From Pterobdella sp. o SKG-2022 (lineage: Eukaryota; Annelida; Clitellata; Hirudinida; Piscicolidae), in contig OZ038320.1 of assembly GCA_964035795.1 (NCBI GenBank), positions 18,618,589-18,682,588 of the forward strand: a DNA stretch of 64,000 nt, given 5' to 3'. The position numbers and the translations under genes were made by a program. The first letter of the stretch is position 1, and each line of letters begins with the position of its first letter. Below the pieces are notes generated by a model. The model was not told the origin of the DNA. It saw only the letters and a list, made by a program, of their open reading frames with translations, and did not search any database. Below are positions 12,149 through 26,000 of this stretch, one piece after another.

Positions 12149-14417
12149 TCAATTTTTGTAAGAATTGATAAAGCTCAAAACGAACTTTTTATGAATGTTT
12201 TGTTTTTCTTTATCACCAATGAAGAAATACTTATGAAAAAATTTGTGTGTCATTTTAACTGACATTTGTTCCCAATAATTATAATTTTTTCTACAATTGC
12301 TTTCCATATTAGCTAGTTCTGGTAAGAAGGTAGAAATTGTTTCAAAAATGAAAAAACAAAAATTTTCCATGAAATCAACTTGGTTTTGTGGCAATCTTGA
12401 ATACATGGCTAGATCACTATTAGAAATCATGCCCTTATCTTTCTCGAGATTCGCCTGTAAAAAATATTCTTCATACATTTTTACTGTATACCTGATATGT
12501 ATTTTCAGTTTTTTTGCATATCCATTCATATCACATGCAGGCAACATAATTTTGTGGAAATAAGTTCTATCATTAACTGTTTCCCAGCTTGGATCGTGAG
12601 TCTTGATTTCCGTCAATAGTGTTGGCAGTTTTCGCATTCTCATTAGGGCGTAAATGGAACTAGCATTAGTTGCTAGAATACATTCTTCAACAAAAGTCAC
12701 AAACTCTTTGTATGTTTTTTGAGGTAATGATCTCAAAATATGATTACCAGGCATGGATAGAATTTTGAAACACCAAAAAACATGGTGCTCTTCCAAAAAA
12801 GATTTTGAATATAGTCTTGTTAAAGCGCTATTAGAAAGAAGAAGAAATGTGTTACTAGTTGCTCTATGATCTAAATGGTGGCATAAACACGCTATCATGA
12901 TTCCAAATTTTTCCAGCATTGAGATAGATGGCGATATGGAGGTTGAAGAAAGTATATAGATGCTGGTCTGAAACACACCTACTGCGTGTTCCCAGTTGTG
13001 AAAGGGAATTTCTCTATAGGAATTTCTAACTGTTAAAACCCAATGTGTGAATATTTTAGAATCTATTTTAAACTCTTGAAAAATATTGAAATGTTTGAAA
13101 CTTGAGTAGACAATACGGAATGATTTTTCAAAAGACAAGAGCCAAGGATCAAAATTGAGCTGTATGTAAGATTTTTTAAACTTCTTTTTTCCAAATTTTT
13201 TCAAGGTTTGAAGCGTTTGAGCAAGGAAATGTTTTTTAGGTGCAAGATGGTAATCCAAAATTTCACTAGTGACTTCATAACTTGGGAAAACTTTTCTGAG
13301 AAAGCTCAAATGGTATGTTCCAGAACCGACCAGATCAGCAAACATTTTCAATAGACGTAAGGTTTCTTTTTCTCCTTTGCTTTCAATTTGATTTATCACG
13401 TAGATTAAACCATAAATATCATTTATCATATCTTTTATCGGAATACAAAAATGTCTATTAGAATTAGTTTGCATGTTCAGAACTGAAGAACTATCTAAAT
13501 AAGACAGTGGAGCTCCTCGAATTGTTACCCGTTTTAAAAGTCCTATATTTAATTTGGTGTCTAAATGGATAACTGTTGGGTTATTTTGTTGATCGAAATA
13601 TTGTTGGGAAAAATAATACCCTTGGGCAAGATCTGTTCTGGACTCAGGATCCACTAAGAAAACAAAGAAGTCGTCAACACGAATTATTGGCCCAGTTGTT
13701 ATCATCAGCTCGATAATTAGCTCTTCAACGCTCTGAGTTTCATGAAGGATTTTTTCAAAAATTGTTTTCATGTATTTTATCATATAGTTTAAATTTTTTA
13801 TTTCTTCTGCTAATATTTCTCTTGTGTAAGACCTAAAATCATTTAAATTATTTTAAAAACTAATTTTATAGCATTTTAAGAATACATAAAATAAAAAGAA
13901 TTTTTACAAATTCTGAGAATTATTTTTCACTATAATTAAAGTGGTTTTAATATCAAAATTGCCTCATCTAAAGTTTGAAAATGAAAATTTAAGTACGAAA
14001 ACCAAATTAAGCTTCAGTCAGTATAGCTCAGCGGTAGAGCGTTAGACTAAGTATCTAAAATTACCGGGCTGGATCCCGTGTGGGCCGACATTTAGCACTT
14101 GTTCCACAGTGTGTTTATGCTACATTAAATTTGCAGCAAGCGCTTTGATCTATAAGAAAAAGCGCTTTATAAATACTGCATTACATTACATTACATTATC
14201 ACTGCTTGATACTAAATTATCGAAGAAAAATATAAAGCACTTGAATTGTCATTTCGAGTACTAAAAATGATAGTTTAGTTTTTCATAAACACAAAAATTC
14301 ATACATATCTCTAACGATAGTGGACACATAGTCAGGTTCTGAGCTATTTTCAAGGAAAGAATGATTTGAACTGATTATAGGCGTTTTTTCAAATGTGTCT
14401 TCTTTCTCCTTCACCAT
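12149..14417 (-). CDS. GAF-domain cyclic nucleotide phosphodiesterase, PDE5/6/11 class, with altered metal site
   Basis: Exon 13832-12149 is preceded by exon 14417-14305; they join in phase (598 aa if the ATG at 14417 is used). A further short open segment near 14940-14880 starting MEDSQSHEIDV could be an earlier exon, but its phase does not fit simply. The N-terminal part resembles a GAF domain (IFEKILHETQSVEELI, later RHFCIPIKDMINDIYGLIYV). From about residue 280 the PDE fold is clear: KIFTHWVLTVRNSYREIPFH, then the HN-H motif FHNWEH, NTFLLLSNSALTRLYS, MPGNHIL, the second metal Asp in ACDMNG, and the purine-selective Gln in QNQVDFMENF. The usual CHDLDHRG motif reads CHHLDHRA, so the Asp of the HD pair is His. 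ATD further on is ATN. Family members hydrolyse cAMP/cGMP; this one may be impaired. Confidence 0.88.
14014..14200 (+). repeat. tRNA-derived SINE, best-preserved copy, in PDE intron
   Basis: The head reads GTATAGCTCAGCGGTAGAGC with a B-box-like GGGCTGGATCCCG, then GTGTGGGCCGACATTTAGCA. The body is GTTCCACAGTGTGTTTATGC and GCTTTGATCTATAAGAAAAA. It ends GCGCTTTATAAATACTGC followed by repeated ATTAC units. It lies in the PDE intron between 13833 and 14304, opposite to the gene's strand. Confidence 0.85.
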
Positions 14418-15448
14418 CCTCACTGAAACCAACTTTTTGAAAAAAAATTGAACAGTTTCAATGAAAAAGTTATTTTATAAATATAAATTATATTTATATC
14501 TAGAATCGTTTAATTCTGCAAAGATCTTTTTAAATTTTAGCTTTGCTGCCTTGTTTTAAGTTAATTAAATATAATTGAGTGTTATGCATATAAAAAGTTA
14601 ATGATCTTTAAACTATTAAAGTATATTAATTCATCTCGCCATAAAACAAATGTCATATCTTCTAATTAATTTACAAAATTTTTATAAAAGAATATTTTAT
14701 ATCAAATTAAACAAGATAAAAAAATATTGAATATTTGATTCTGTTTTTCAAAGCATTTATTAAATTGGTTTATTCAAAAATATAATCGAAATTGAAAACT
14801 GTCGATAAACATTTTAAATTTGATTATGTTTTAAAAAACTGTTATATAAATTTTTTTTTGAAAACTTTTCAGTTCTCACCCTTCTTCCCGCATTAGTGAT
14901 AACAAACACATCGATCTCATGGCTTTGAGAATCTTCCATTGTAACCCTGATTCATTTCTTCGAATCTTTTTTATCCATACATATCTTTATGAAAAAATGG
15001 AACAAATAATGACGCCGTTTTGTTTATTTATATAAAATTTGAAGTTAATTTTTAGAGTTTTTTATGAAACTTATATAGTTATATAAATATCTTTTTAATT
15101 ATTTTTTATTATGTTAAGTTTCAAGTGATTTCAATGATAACTTGATTACAAAGACTTTCATATGCTTGCTTCAATTTTACTCAAAAGCTTCCTTCGAAGC
15201 ATAGAATTATGAAAATAGCAACCAACACTTTTTTGAAGTTTTTATTCAAAATGATTTTTCATGAGTAAACTCAAATTTGAGTTTCTTTCATAACCCTATT
15301 ATGTACAAGACTCATGATAACTTTTCTTAACCAAAACAAGAGTTAATTCTAATGCATAGAAAATTTTCAACTTGGAAATAACTTGAATGTTTATATTGTA
15401 ACAAAATAATAATTATCTCAATGATTTTAAACTAGCCACAAAAAACAA

Positions 15449-15575
15449 GTATATTTAAGAACACAAATAAGTTTCATTAAGATACAAAGCTTTTCGTTAG
15501 CTAAGTAACATTTTCAAGTATGCTTAAAGAAAAGCTTCATATTTTAATGAAATTTATTTGTGTTCTTCAACATAC
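15449..15575. mobile_element. Foldback hairpin element (AAGCTTTTCGTTA core), copy 1
   Basis: A long imperfect palindrome. The left arm starts TTTAAGAACACAAATAAGTT and the right arm ends AAATTTATTTGTGTTCTTCA. The inner core contains AAAGCTTTTCGTTAGC and ACATTTTCAAGT, shared with hairpins at 18271, 28184, 29114, 36253 and 43567. It has no ORF. Confidence 0.75.
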
Positions 15576-15734
15576 TCGTAATAATGATATCATTTTTTGA
15601 ATAAGCTCAAGTGTCAATAAAATCAGAAAGATAATTTTCTATTCTATTTTCGCACAAGTCGGATTACCTACATTGACAGTAACAAAGGTTGAGAATAAAA
15701 AATTATGATAGACACCATAAAAGATAAAATAAAA

Positions 15735-16590
15735 TAATTAAAAAAGAGATGAAGAAGAACGGAGACAAGATAGAATACTGGCAGCTTTACCTCGGACAAT
15801 TGCAAGAGAGACTTTCTGGCGCAACCAGAGTGCCTCCAATGGACTTCCAGTCACCTCGAACAGTCTTCTGCCCAACTCATCAACAAAACTGGCAAAAGAG
15901 GGACCGCAGCAACCAGTTGTATCGTATGCGATGGGTTGGAAATAATTGTTGGCTACCAAGTCTTGATATTTACGGTTTTTTAATTTTTCCGCAGTTTCTG
16001 CAGCGGGGCTCGACTCGATGGAGCTGGCAATTATATGGGACTTGATGAATTCGTTAACAACCGTTGCGTCCCAACCAGGTATTTTCCATGCTTCCCTGAA
16101 AAAGTCGTTATGCCATCTGGGTGATGACCATCATCCCTGTCGAGACCTGTTGGTTCAAAAACACTTGGCAAAACAATCTTTCCCAGACATCTCGTAATGA
16201 TGAAGTTAATTTTGGCATGTCTGCCTTTATTAAAACGACACGAAAGACCATGGTAACCTTTCGAGTCCATCCATACGCCGCTCTTGCAGAGGCACGTGAG
16301 AACGCAAATTATATTAGCCTCTACTCATAAAACGACCGCTACCCGGAATTCTTCTGCATTTAATAAATTTCCTAAAAAAGGCATAGCTTCCGACCACTCA
16401 GCGGAGTGTACTAACTTAGTAGCAAGAAAACGACAATGACCTTACTGATCTGCATCTACAAGCAAATTATTGGAAGTAACTTCACACAAGAGTTCATTCC
16501 ATTTCTGTTGGCTTTCTAACAAATCTCATGGCGCAACACCGTATTGTATCAACCACAATTTTCTTACCGATACGACACTTTTTTGTGAAT
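15735..16590 (-). pseudogene. Dead retroelement ORF C-terminus with PD-(D/E)XK-like block
   Basis: On the minus strand, pieced frames give KLWLIQYGVAP, LLESQQKWNELL, YHGLSCRFNKGRHAKINFI, LPSVFEPTGLDRDDG then HPDGIT, and after a frameshift NYFQPIAYDTTGCCGPS, FASFVDELGRRLFEVTG and RQKVSLAIVRGKAASIL. This is the C-terminal portion seen after reverse transcriptase in many invertebrate retroelements (HGLSC ... LEPxGLxRxDGKRPDG ... WDxT). The RPD ... D spacing resembles a restriction-like nuclease fold; that part is inference. Frameshifts around 15960-16030 kill it. Confidence 0.7.
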
Positions 16591-17012
16591 CAAAATTGTT
16601 GTTATTATACTGGTTGTTTTGGAAGATGAAAATTGTTTAAACTATATTTTTTTTCAAAATTTTCAGACTTCAATTTTTCTTTCTATAAATTCATTTATAA
16701 GTGTAAAAGTAAATTTAAGCTCAATTCTTCATGATCCAATCTAATCTTGCCATTTGGCCGAGTGTGTTTATTTGTATTTTTGGCTTAGGATTTTAGCCGC
16801 TTTTAAAAGTGTAATAATAATCTTATATTTTTAAATTAAATTTTTTCACTTTCAATTCTACAAAGTCGTACGTTTTTATGCAGGTTAAGTTTGAATTATT
16901 TGTGTGTATTAATGAAATTTACACGCTCAATATTTAATCTAGTTTGATGAAATAAAAGAAAATTTATTTATTTTTCACAGTGTACAGCATAGCTTATTAA
17001 ACTTGTCAAGAA
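16591..17012. other. 5' flank of the UGGT gene
   Basis: AT-rich sequence upstream of the UGGT start codon at 17013. I see no clear TATA or initiator element, and no gene. The promoter presumably lies here. Confidence 0.4.
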
Positions 17013-20000
17013 ATGTTTAACCGGAATGTGGCTGTTATAAAGCTACTGATTTTCGCCTCATTCATTTATAAATCTCAAGCATTCCAAAAAACTGTTGAAA
17101 TTGATTTAGTTTCCAAATGGCCGACCCCTTTAATAGCTGAAATTAGGTACATTCAAGTTAATATATAAATGTTCACTATTATTTTTTATATAATAACTTT
17201 TTGAATGATTTTTATCGAACTAAGTAAAAAAATACAAAATTACTGAAAATTGAATATTTTTTCAGTTTTTCAAAAAAGTAAAAAACTTTTTGGTAGCAGT
17301 GTGAACTTTTCACTTGAAAATGTTACAATGTTAATCAAAAGCTGTACTTTTTGATAAAATAAAACATCTAATTTTCAGTAGTTTTTAGTTTTTTGTATCA
17401 TTAAGTAACTTTTATTGAAATTGTTTTTTATGAATCTGTTATTTTCAACTAAATATATAAATTTTTTTTTCAAGTGAGTTTTTTGCCAAAAAAGGAAATC
17501 AAGATTTTTGGCTTTTTGTAGAAAGCCTTAAAGATGAAATAAGCTATCAAGATGGTGAGAAAAATTTTTTAGCTTCATACTCATGCTAATATCACTTTGA
17601 ATTGTATTATCAAACTTTCAAATAATTAAATTTATATTATTAACATTTCACCAACTATCACACAGACAAAGAGACATATGACAAGCTGATGTTAAAAGCA
17701 TCAGGTCTATTATCCCCCTCAGACTTATCTTTCCTCAAACTGTCCTCTTCGATTAGATATTACTCCCCTCTCATCTATGCCTCACTCAGTGTTTGTCTAA
17801 TAACTTAATAAATTATAATTCAGTCTTTCATAACTATCATTGTTATGTTTTTCACTTATCCTTGCAAATTATGATTTATTTCTTTGATAAATACAATTTC
17901 TAGAATTTTTATGATTATTTCAATTTAAACAGACTTTTATTTTGTATACTCAGTATTTTTTTTCATCATAATTAGATAATATTTGTTTCAGTTTTTAGAT
18001 AAAATTTACAAAGATAGTAAAGATACTGGCTTGAAATTGTTCATGAGACAATTTCACTATATTACATATGACTATTGTGCTTTCACTTATACGTTGCTTC
18101 ATTATCTATTCTATTTTCAAATTTTATTTATTAAATATAACTAATACCTAGATTAATTTTATTTTCAATTATTTATTTTTGATATACTTTATGACATAAT
18201 CGTAATAAATGGTATTCTTTATCACTATTGCTAGCTTTTCCAGCCTAGTCTTTTTTTGTTGAAGTAAAATACCCGGAAATCAATATACTAGAAACAAACA
18301 CTATGGTTAATTGAGAAACTTGTTAACGAAGCTTTTGGTAAGAGTATCTTACATTATCAAGTGTCTAATCACTTGATAATGTAAAATACTCTTACGAAAA
18401 TAAGTAATAATTTTTTCAATAAACCATAGTGTTTGTTTCTAGTATATAGCCTTTTTTTGTTGTTGATTAGTACAATTCTGGCTTGCTTGTCAGTTAGGAG
18501 TGTAAAATTTTGTTGATATAATTAGTAAGTAGTTTTTGATGCACAATACTATATTATTTAATTTAAAACTTTTTGTTTTTTTTGGCTTGTATAGTTTTAA
18601 TGCTAAAGCATTGGATTAGTAATCTAAAGTTACTGGGTTCATCCTGTGTCAGTCTGACAGTTAGTACCTGTCAGCAGTTTGTTTTGCTATTATTTTTATA
18701 TTTAGCACATGTTTCAATCGAAACTACGTGAAGCGCTATATAAATAAATGTCAAATACTATTTTAAATAAAATAAACTGATTAATAAAATTGTTTTATCG
18801 ACAGTTAGGTTATTCAAAAGCACCAAAAGATTGCCATACGTTTGTGGAGATTGGTGGGGTCATATCTTGTGACTTAGATAACATCTCTTCGCTTGTACAA
18901 TCATACACTCCGTGAGAACTTCACAATTGTTTTATATATACTGACTTAATAATATCCATATTAGATTATACTGCTGTAGGCGTCCCAGTAGCTGGGGTAT
19001 ACAGCAGTCGGCTAATGAAAGCCATTTTTAGTTATGACAAAGTTTTCATAGAACTGCCAGCCCAAGCTAACGTCCAACTTGAAACTATCGGATTTCAAGA
19101 ACCGCCGTTCCCACACTTGAGCAGTTTGCCTTGCCGTTGTCAATAAAGAATGATCCTCCGCCAAGCCAAATGACAACGATACCAGGATATCAGTTTATTG
19201 ATACCTGTTACTGAAGTCTACTGTTATACTTGATCATTGTATTTGCTAGCAACCTAAAATTATATTAATGCTTTGATATTTTTGTTCTAACATTCAATTT
19301 GAGAAATTAATAAACTATCTCAGCTAATAAACTAATTTGTGTTTTCGGATTCAACTTGCTTACTATAATAGTAATAATGTTAGTTTTTATAGCACATGCT
19401 TAACATAGGATGCTAATACTTACAATTAGATTGAGTTTTTATGCTGAAACTTTTTTAAACATTGTATGTTTAGTTTAAAAAATATTTAGATTCATAACAT
19501 ATTTACAAAGGGTTGATCTTTTGATATTGGAAAATGACCACAAACATCCCAACAATTTAAATAAGGTAGTCATTAATAAATTGATAAACTTCTAAAGCTT
19601 ATTAAATTCCATTTTATTGTACACAAGGATAAAATTACACTTTTATCTATCACTGTTATGCTAATTCGATACTATTAAAAATTGAATCCACTATTTTTAT
19701 TTTTACGTCTCTGCTAATAATGTTTATACGCTACCATAGTTTAACAAATCATTGAAGGCAAACAAGCAGGCCATATTGTATGGTCGTATAGGAACCCCCT
19801 CTTTCTACAAATCCCATCTGCTTCTATCATCACTTGCTTCTGAAGGAAAGCTCGATTATGTCTTCAGGCATTACCAAAAAGTTTGTTGAAGTTTTCATTA
19901 TGATGTTATTAGATTTTTTATTCTCAAGATTTTTCACTTAAACTTTTGTGTAAAATCTTGTTTGTATGCTGAAGTTTATATAAAATTTCGTGACATTCAA

Positions 20001-23000
20001 GGTGAATCCGACAACATCACTCTCTGGATATGGAGTTGAGCTTGCTATTAAAAATACCGAATACAAGGCCACTGATGATACTAAAATTGGTGAGTATGGG
20101 TTATGCTTTGTTTGATGGATGGTAGGCCGATAAATAGATTCAAACAATTAAAACCGCTTAATATCTGAGCACACTGAGAAGTGCCTTGTAGAACTTAACA
20201 AATAACGCAATACTTGCCATCTGCAACTCTGCCATTAATTTATTGTTGATCAGTAAATTATCAATGGATTATTAGCAGTGTCAAATTTTTTTAAAAACAC
20301 TCCCTTTATCTTTTTTCAAAAGTTTTATCAGGTTTTGAACTTTTTCGCATTGCAATTCAAAATCTGAAGTATTATTGATTATTTTTTTAAATTAATGACA
20401 GAAACAAAGGAGGAGTTGATAGAGAAGGATAAGTTAGATATACATGGCTTTAACTTTTCTCTTCTCAAGTTAGTAATGACTCAAGTTATTACTATTTATA
20501 ATCATTTTATTCGAGTATGATATGCAGCAATAATAATAAACATACATAAACTTAAACATCCATTTAAACACACCCAGAGACCTACATCAGAACTCCATAA
20601 ACGATTTAGAAAGCTTCAAAAGTCACCTCCTTGAGACTCCCGACCGCATGACTCCCCTCAAAGTGTGGCAGTTACAAGGTTGTTATAAGGGGCTTGTGTT
20701 GTTTGGTTTCAAACTCATAAAATTTTTTTTAGAAAGCTGTTAATATTCATGAACTCATGACAACATGATTTGAGTTCAAGGGTATATACTGTGTAGAGTA
20801 TAGTTATTACGTACAGAATTGTTGTACTTTATCTAAATGCCTAATGAAAGACTTAACACAACACAGACTTGAGCTTGCAGGCGGGTCAGAGGGTGATGTT
20901 GGAAGACCCATCAAATCAACTGACTTTACTCAAAGATCTTTGCCAGAACTTTCCTAGCAAAGCCAGGTGATTATGATCGTTTTTTATACCGATAATAAAT
21001 ATTGGTCGTAATAGCAGCAATAAAAAGAATTTTTATTGAATAGTATTACTAAGAATCATCATAATCTCACACATTGCGCATCTTTACATTGGTGTATTTG
21101 ATCTGAAAAATTAGGAACACTTTGAACCGTTATTTCTGAATTTATTTTTAATTATTCAGTTATTTACAAATAATTTCAATATAACCTAGTAATACTGCTC
21201 TTTATATTTTAGGGAGTTAGTGAAGGTGAAAGTGAATGAAGAATTCAAAAGTGCCATGAAAGAGAACCAGATTGTGAGTTTTTTGTCATTTTTTCATAAT
21301 ATCTAAATAATTATCACCATAGCATTTACATAAACTCTTGGTTTTAAGTTAAACTTTTCAACATGAAAGGCTTGAATTTTTGGCTCTAATTTTGTGCCAA
21401 AACTTCAAATAACTATGTATATAGGACTCACCTGCACGTGAATTCAAAGGTGGGATTGGCTTAAGCAACAAATTGATTTGATCTTTAATAGTTCTAACCG
21501 AAGATTTTAACTGACGCTTGTAGATTTTTGAAAAAATAATCCTTGTAGTATTTTTATTAAAAAATCATTAAAATTTAGTTGGGTCAGTGTTTATCTGTAA
21601 TTTCTGCTTTTTGAGCTAAGTTGGTTAAATATTCTGATTTTTCTAAAAATATTTTGAATAATCAGCCTCAAATTTGTGAATCATAAAAACACGAATATTT
21701 GAAATTTTTATTTTGACGTAGGTTTTTGATATATTCTTATTATCATTAAGTAACTAATTGATAAAATTGTAAAAAGACTTGTCAGAGTAAAAGTTAAATA
21801 TGGTATGAGATTAAAAAATGAAAACTCAAATAATTATTAATCCATTGAATATTCATTTTTCATCCCATCAAGGGAAGAGATTTTTTAAAGAATCACTTGA
21901 AAGTTAAAATTTGTCTATAATCATGTATACTCATACAGAACCTGCAAGACACCCTGGACATAGACGCGGGCGATGACTATCTGCTTATAAACGGCTTGAA
22001 AGTCGAAATAGATGTCCTTGATATGTTTTCACTGCTAGACCTCCTACAACAGGAGAATAAATTGGTTTTGAACGTTGCAGCTCTTATTAATAAATACAAT
22101 GTAAGGTTTGGTTGAGTTTGGTATGTTTGATAAAATGAAAAATTAGAATGCTAATTTTTTGAATTTCTCAATTCTCACTCAGACTCCGAGCTTACAGAAT
22201 CTAATTTACATACCAACAACTGGTGAGGCCCAGTCTGTTGATTATGGACTGGATATCAGAACTCAATCAGTTTTCGTATGTCATTTTTAATTTTAATATT
22301 TCATTAAATTGTATATGCGTTTTTATGCAATGACATGAAAACTAGCACAAAATTTTTTCATTTCGTTTCAATTCCATAGCATTAAATTGCACAAATTAAA
22401 ATCAAAACGACTAGAATTAATTTGATACCACACCAGTACATCAATGACTTAGAGGAGGACAGGCAGTACAACGGGTGGCCTTCATCAGTGAATGACCTGC
22501 TGAGGCCTACCTTTCCTGGCATGCTGAGGCATCTTAGGAAGAACCTTTTCAATTTGGTGTGTGCTCAGCTTTTTTTTTATTTATTTATGCATTTAGAGCC
22601 TTTTTGTGACTATACATATGCTTAAAAAATTTTTTTTCTCGATTCGATAAGCATCATGTTATATAGAGGTCAAACCTCTCAGGTGTATTTCTTTGACCCT
22701 CTTGACAAAAGCAGTCACGACACGTTGTCAGTGATTGAGAGCTTCTATAACCACATGGTACCCACCAGGTCACCACTTTTTTACTTTCTCTGGGAGGTTT
22801 TCATCATTATGATTTACTTCTATTTTTAAAATAAAATAATCAATTTCAGGATTGGATTAGTGTTTGTGAAGGAAGATAAAAAACAAAAAGAAAACGGTAT
22901 AATTTTCAATTTCCTTGTTCATTATCATCAACATTTAATATTACTTTGCTTTTTGAGAAAAATTTCATTGGCTTTTGTGATTATAACTGCTCTAACTTCT

Positions 23001-26000
23001 ATTTCTGAATTGCTTGTCTATCTTTTTATTCTTTTTTCCTAAGCTCATTTTTTCACAATTTCAGTGAGTAACAACTTACAAAGCCTTAACATTTACTTAA
23101 CAGATTCAAGCCAGCAGGACAAGGAGAAAGAAAAGGAGTTGGATAACATAAGGGATATGTTGGTACAGGCGTTTTGCCATATTAAAAACATTCAAGGAAG
23201 TAATCAAGCTTTTGGTTTTCTTAAAAAGGTTCATAACTTCTTACTATTAGTGTTTTATGTATACTACATCTTACTTTTCATTTTTTTAATTCAATAAGTT
23301 CAACTGTGAATTCTAATTCATTTATGCATGCAACTCCCTCTTGATTTTGAGTCATTGGTATTTACTTCAAATCATAGTTTAGTTTATGTCAAGATTTACA
23401 TAAGTGATTTGGTAAAATTTTATATTAAATTAAATTATAATAGGCTATGAAAAATTTGTACTTGTTAAAATTTTCAAATATTCTCATAAATATCAAATAA
23501 AGTGATATAGATGAAATATCTGAAACGACTAATGGCCCTTTTTACAACTTTCTAAATTTTCACCAGTTTTCGCTATATTTTATTCAAAATATTTTTGTGT
23601 CCAAATCCTTCAAGTAGCCAAATTTTTCAATTAACTGACCACTTGTTTTGTAATTAATTATATTTTTTCAGTAGAATAATATCATTTTTATTAAATTTTT
23701 TTATACTGAAACCTTGATTTGAGATGACAAACGGTCAACTTACACACATACATATTTTATAAGTTAACGCCAAAATATTGCATCACAACTGCTTTAAGTT
23801 CCGTAAGCTGGAAGATGATGACGTGACAGAGGCTCAAGTGGAAGAACTGATGTCTCCATATCTCTCCATGTCCATCACCACTACTATTGCCAACCACCAG
23901 TCTGACTGCTATGTACTCCAGGTGAGCATACCTAACAAGAACATAATGTTTTAATTTGAATGAATGTATGTGGTTTTACTGTATACCTTTTGAATGATTT
24001 CTTATCAACAATGATAGTCACTAATAGGAGAATACTAATGAGATGATGTTCAACTGATACTACTATATTTTCATAGGAGAGCACAGAGCGTTTCAGAAGC
24101 AGTGGTCTGGGGTTCTCTCCGAAGGTGTTGGTGAATGGGGTGCCTATGTCCGATGCAGAGGTGCGTGCTGATTTTGAAGAGAGCCTGATCCAAATACTTT
24201 TCAAGCACACGTCTATTTTCCAACGAGACGTCTTTGATGTTAGTTTGACGCGGTGTGACTTTTGTTTTTATTTTTCTAGTTTGCTTGTTTTTATTCTTTT
24301 TAAACGATTTTTAAATACTCTATTAATTAGATTTTCTACTTTCACTATAAATCTTGAATAGTTTTTTTTTCAAATTTTCATTTATTCAAAAATACACAAT
24401 ATTGAAATGACTTATAATAATTAAACATATAGTTTGTCTTATATATCCAAGTTGAAATTCAATTCAATCATCAAACCACAAACAGGGTCGTTTGAAAGAC
24501 TCACTTAATACATTAAATTATTTAATGGAGAAACCCAATATAAAACCTCGCCTCAACACACATCTTTTCGACTCACCACTCAACTTCATCAAGTTCGACC
24601 TTGCATATGGTTTGTTCAAGGATATATTAAATATCCAATGGGTTTTTTTTAATAGATTGATAGATACAATAATAGAAAAATAACGTGTTTTTGTTCTGAT
24701 AAATTAAATGGATCGATAATTTAAGATATAAAATATTTTCTCATTAATTATGCACGTAAATACTTGTAGAAGCCACGGATTTTGAATCTTCCAAGCCAGA
24801 TTTCTCGATTGAATCTTTCAAAAGCTTATCTAATGAACACTTCACTGAAGCTGTGGCTCGTAATATACACTATATCAGCAAGAATGGTGCGATGCTTCAT
24901 AGATTTTTCTGATTATTATTTATCTGCAAACCTTCTATTTCAGTTTTTTTATGTATATTATGTTAATCATTACTACTTTTGACAATTTTTCATTTATAAA
25001 TATTATTTCTCATTCATAGTTTTAAATAAAAAAACTATCTTTTGAGAAGGTTGTTTTATTTAAACGCACGTTGTTATACATAAACAAAACTATGATGTCA
25101 CCAGAGGACCAGGAGTACCAATTGATGACCTGGTGGTTGGTTGCTGACCTTGAAACCTCCCACGGCAGGACCTTTCTTTCCAATGCTCTCAAACATCTGG
25201 TTTGTGTACCACTTTTTCCATTTTTTAAAGATTCAAATAAGCACTTCATAGAAATAAAAACTATGCTTTTATCATTAAACGAACTTTCAGAAACGTTCAA
25301 AGAAGATTCGCATAGGTTTACTGCACAACACAGCAAGCAAACCATCAGCGTTGTCGTTAGCCATTCAAACTGCCTTGCAAACTTTATCCCATAATGTGGC
25401 CAAAAATTACATCAATAAGCTTCTCAAGGAAGAAAATGCTGTTAAGATAATAAATGGGAAAGCTAATGTGATGGACTTTACTGTCGGGGTTTGTGAAGGT
25501 GTTTATTAATATATTTATATAGAGTTATGGGTTGTAAAATTTTTGATAGTGGTGTTGTCTATGCCTTTATGTTTATATACAAAATATATTTTCGGGGTAT
25601 GTTATATTTTATATATTTCTATACTATATTTGATAATGAAAAATTGTAAACAATGAAGCAGAATAGCCATAATAGATGTATAAAAACAACTACGTTTCAT
25701 TAAACGAAACTTATATGATGTTATTAGCAGTATTATTTTTCAACTTCGAGCACTGATAATCGTACACTACAATTATGAACCCTTAAAGCAACTTCAAACC
25801 ACTATAGAACATGGACACAGCTGCCTTCAAGAGCAATATACAAGAGCAATCAGTCGTCCTTGAGATCCATTCCTTATTCTGCAGACGTGTACTATCCTTT
25901 GATTCCTCTCAACTGGGAATAATTTCCAACGGAAGGGTTGGTCATCTTTTACTAGTATCTTGAATATATATCCAATGGTTCAAGATATAAATTTTTAACA

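Noticed and set aside
12297..12563. Open frame on the plus strand
   Set aside because: Lies entirely opposite the PDE exon, which has strong family similarity. A shadow frame.
14014..14090. tRNA-like sequence with A and B boxes
   Set aside because: No pairing acceptor stem, and it is followed by the SINE body found in five other places. It is a SINE head, not a tRNA gene.
14880..14940. Short segment starting MEDSQSHEIDV as first PDE exon
   Set aside because: It has an ATG and a good donor (GTGAGA), but its phase does not join the next exon's frame without a different acceptor. Left as a possibility only.
22422..22625. 67-residue open frame read as a small gene
   Set aside because: Only 22437-22556 is real coding sequence (UGGT exon 14); the rest is intron read-through.
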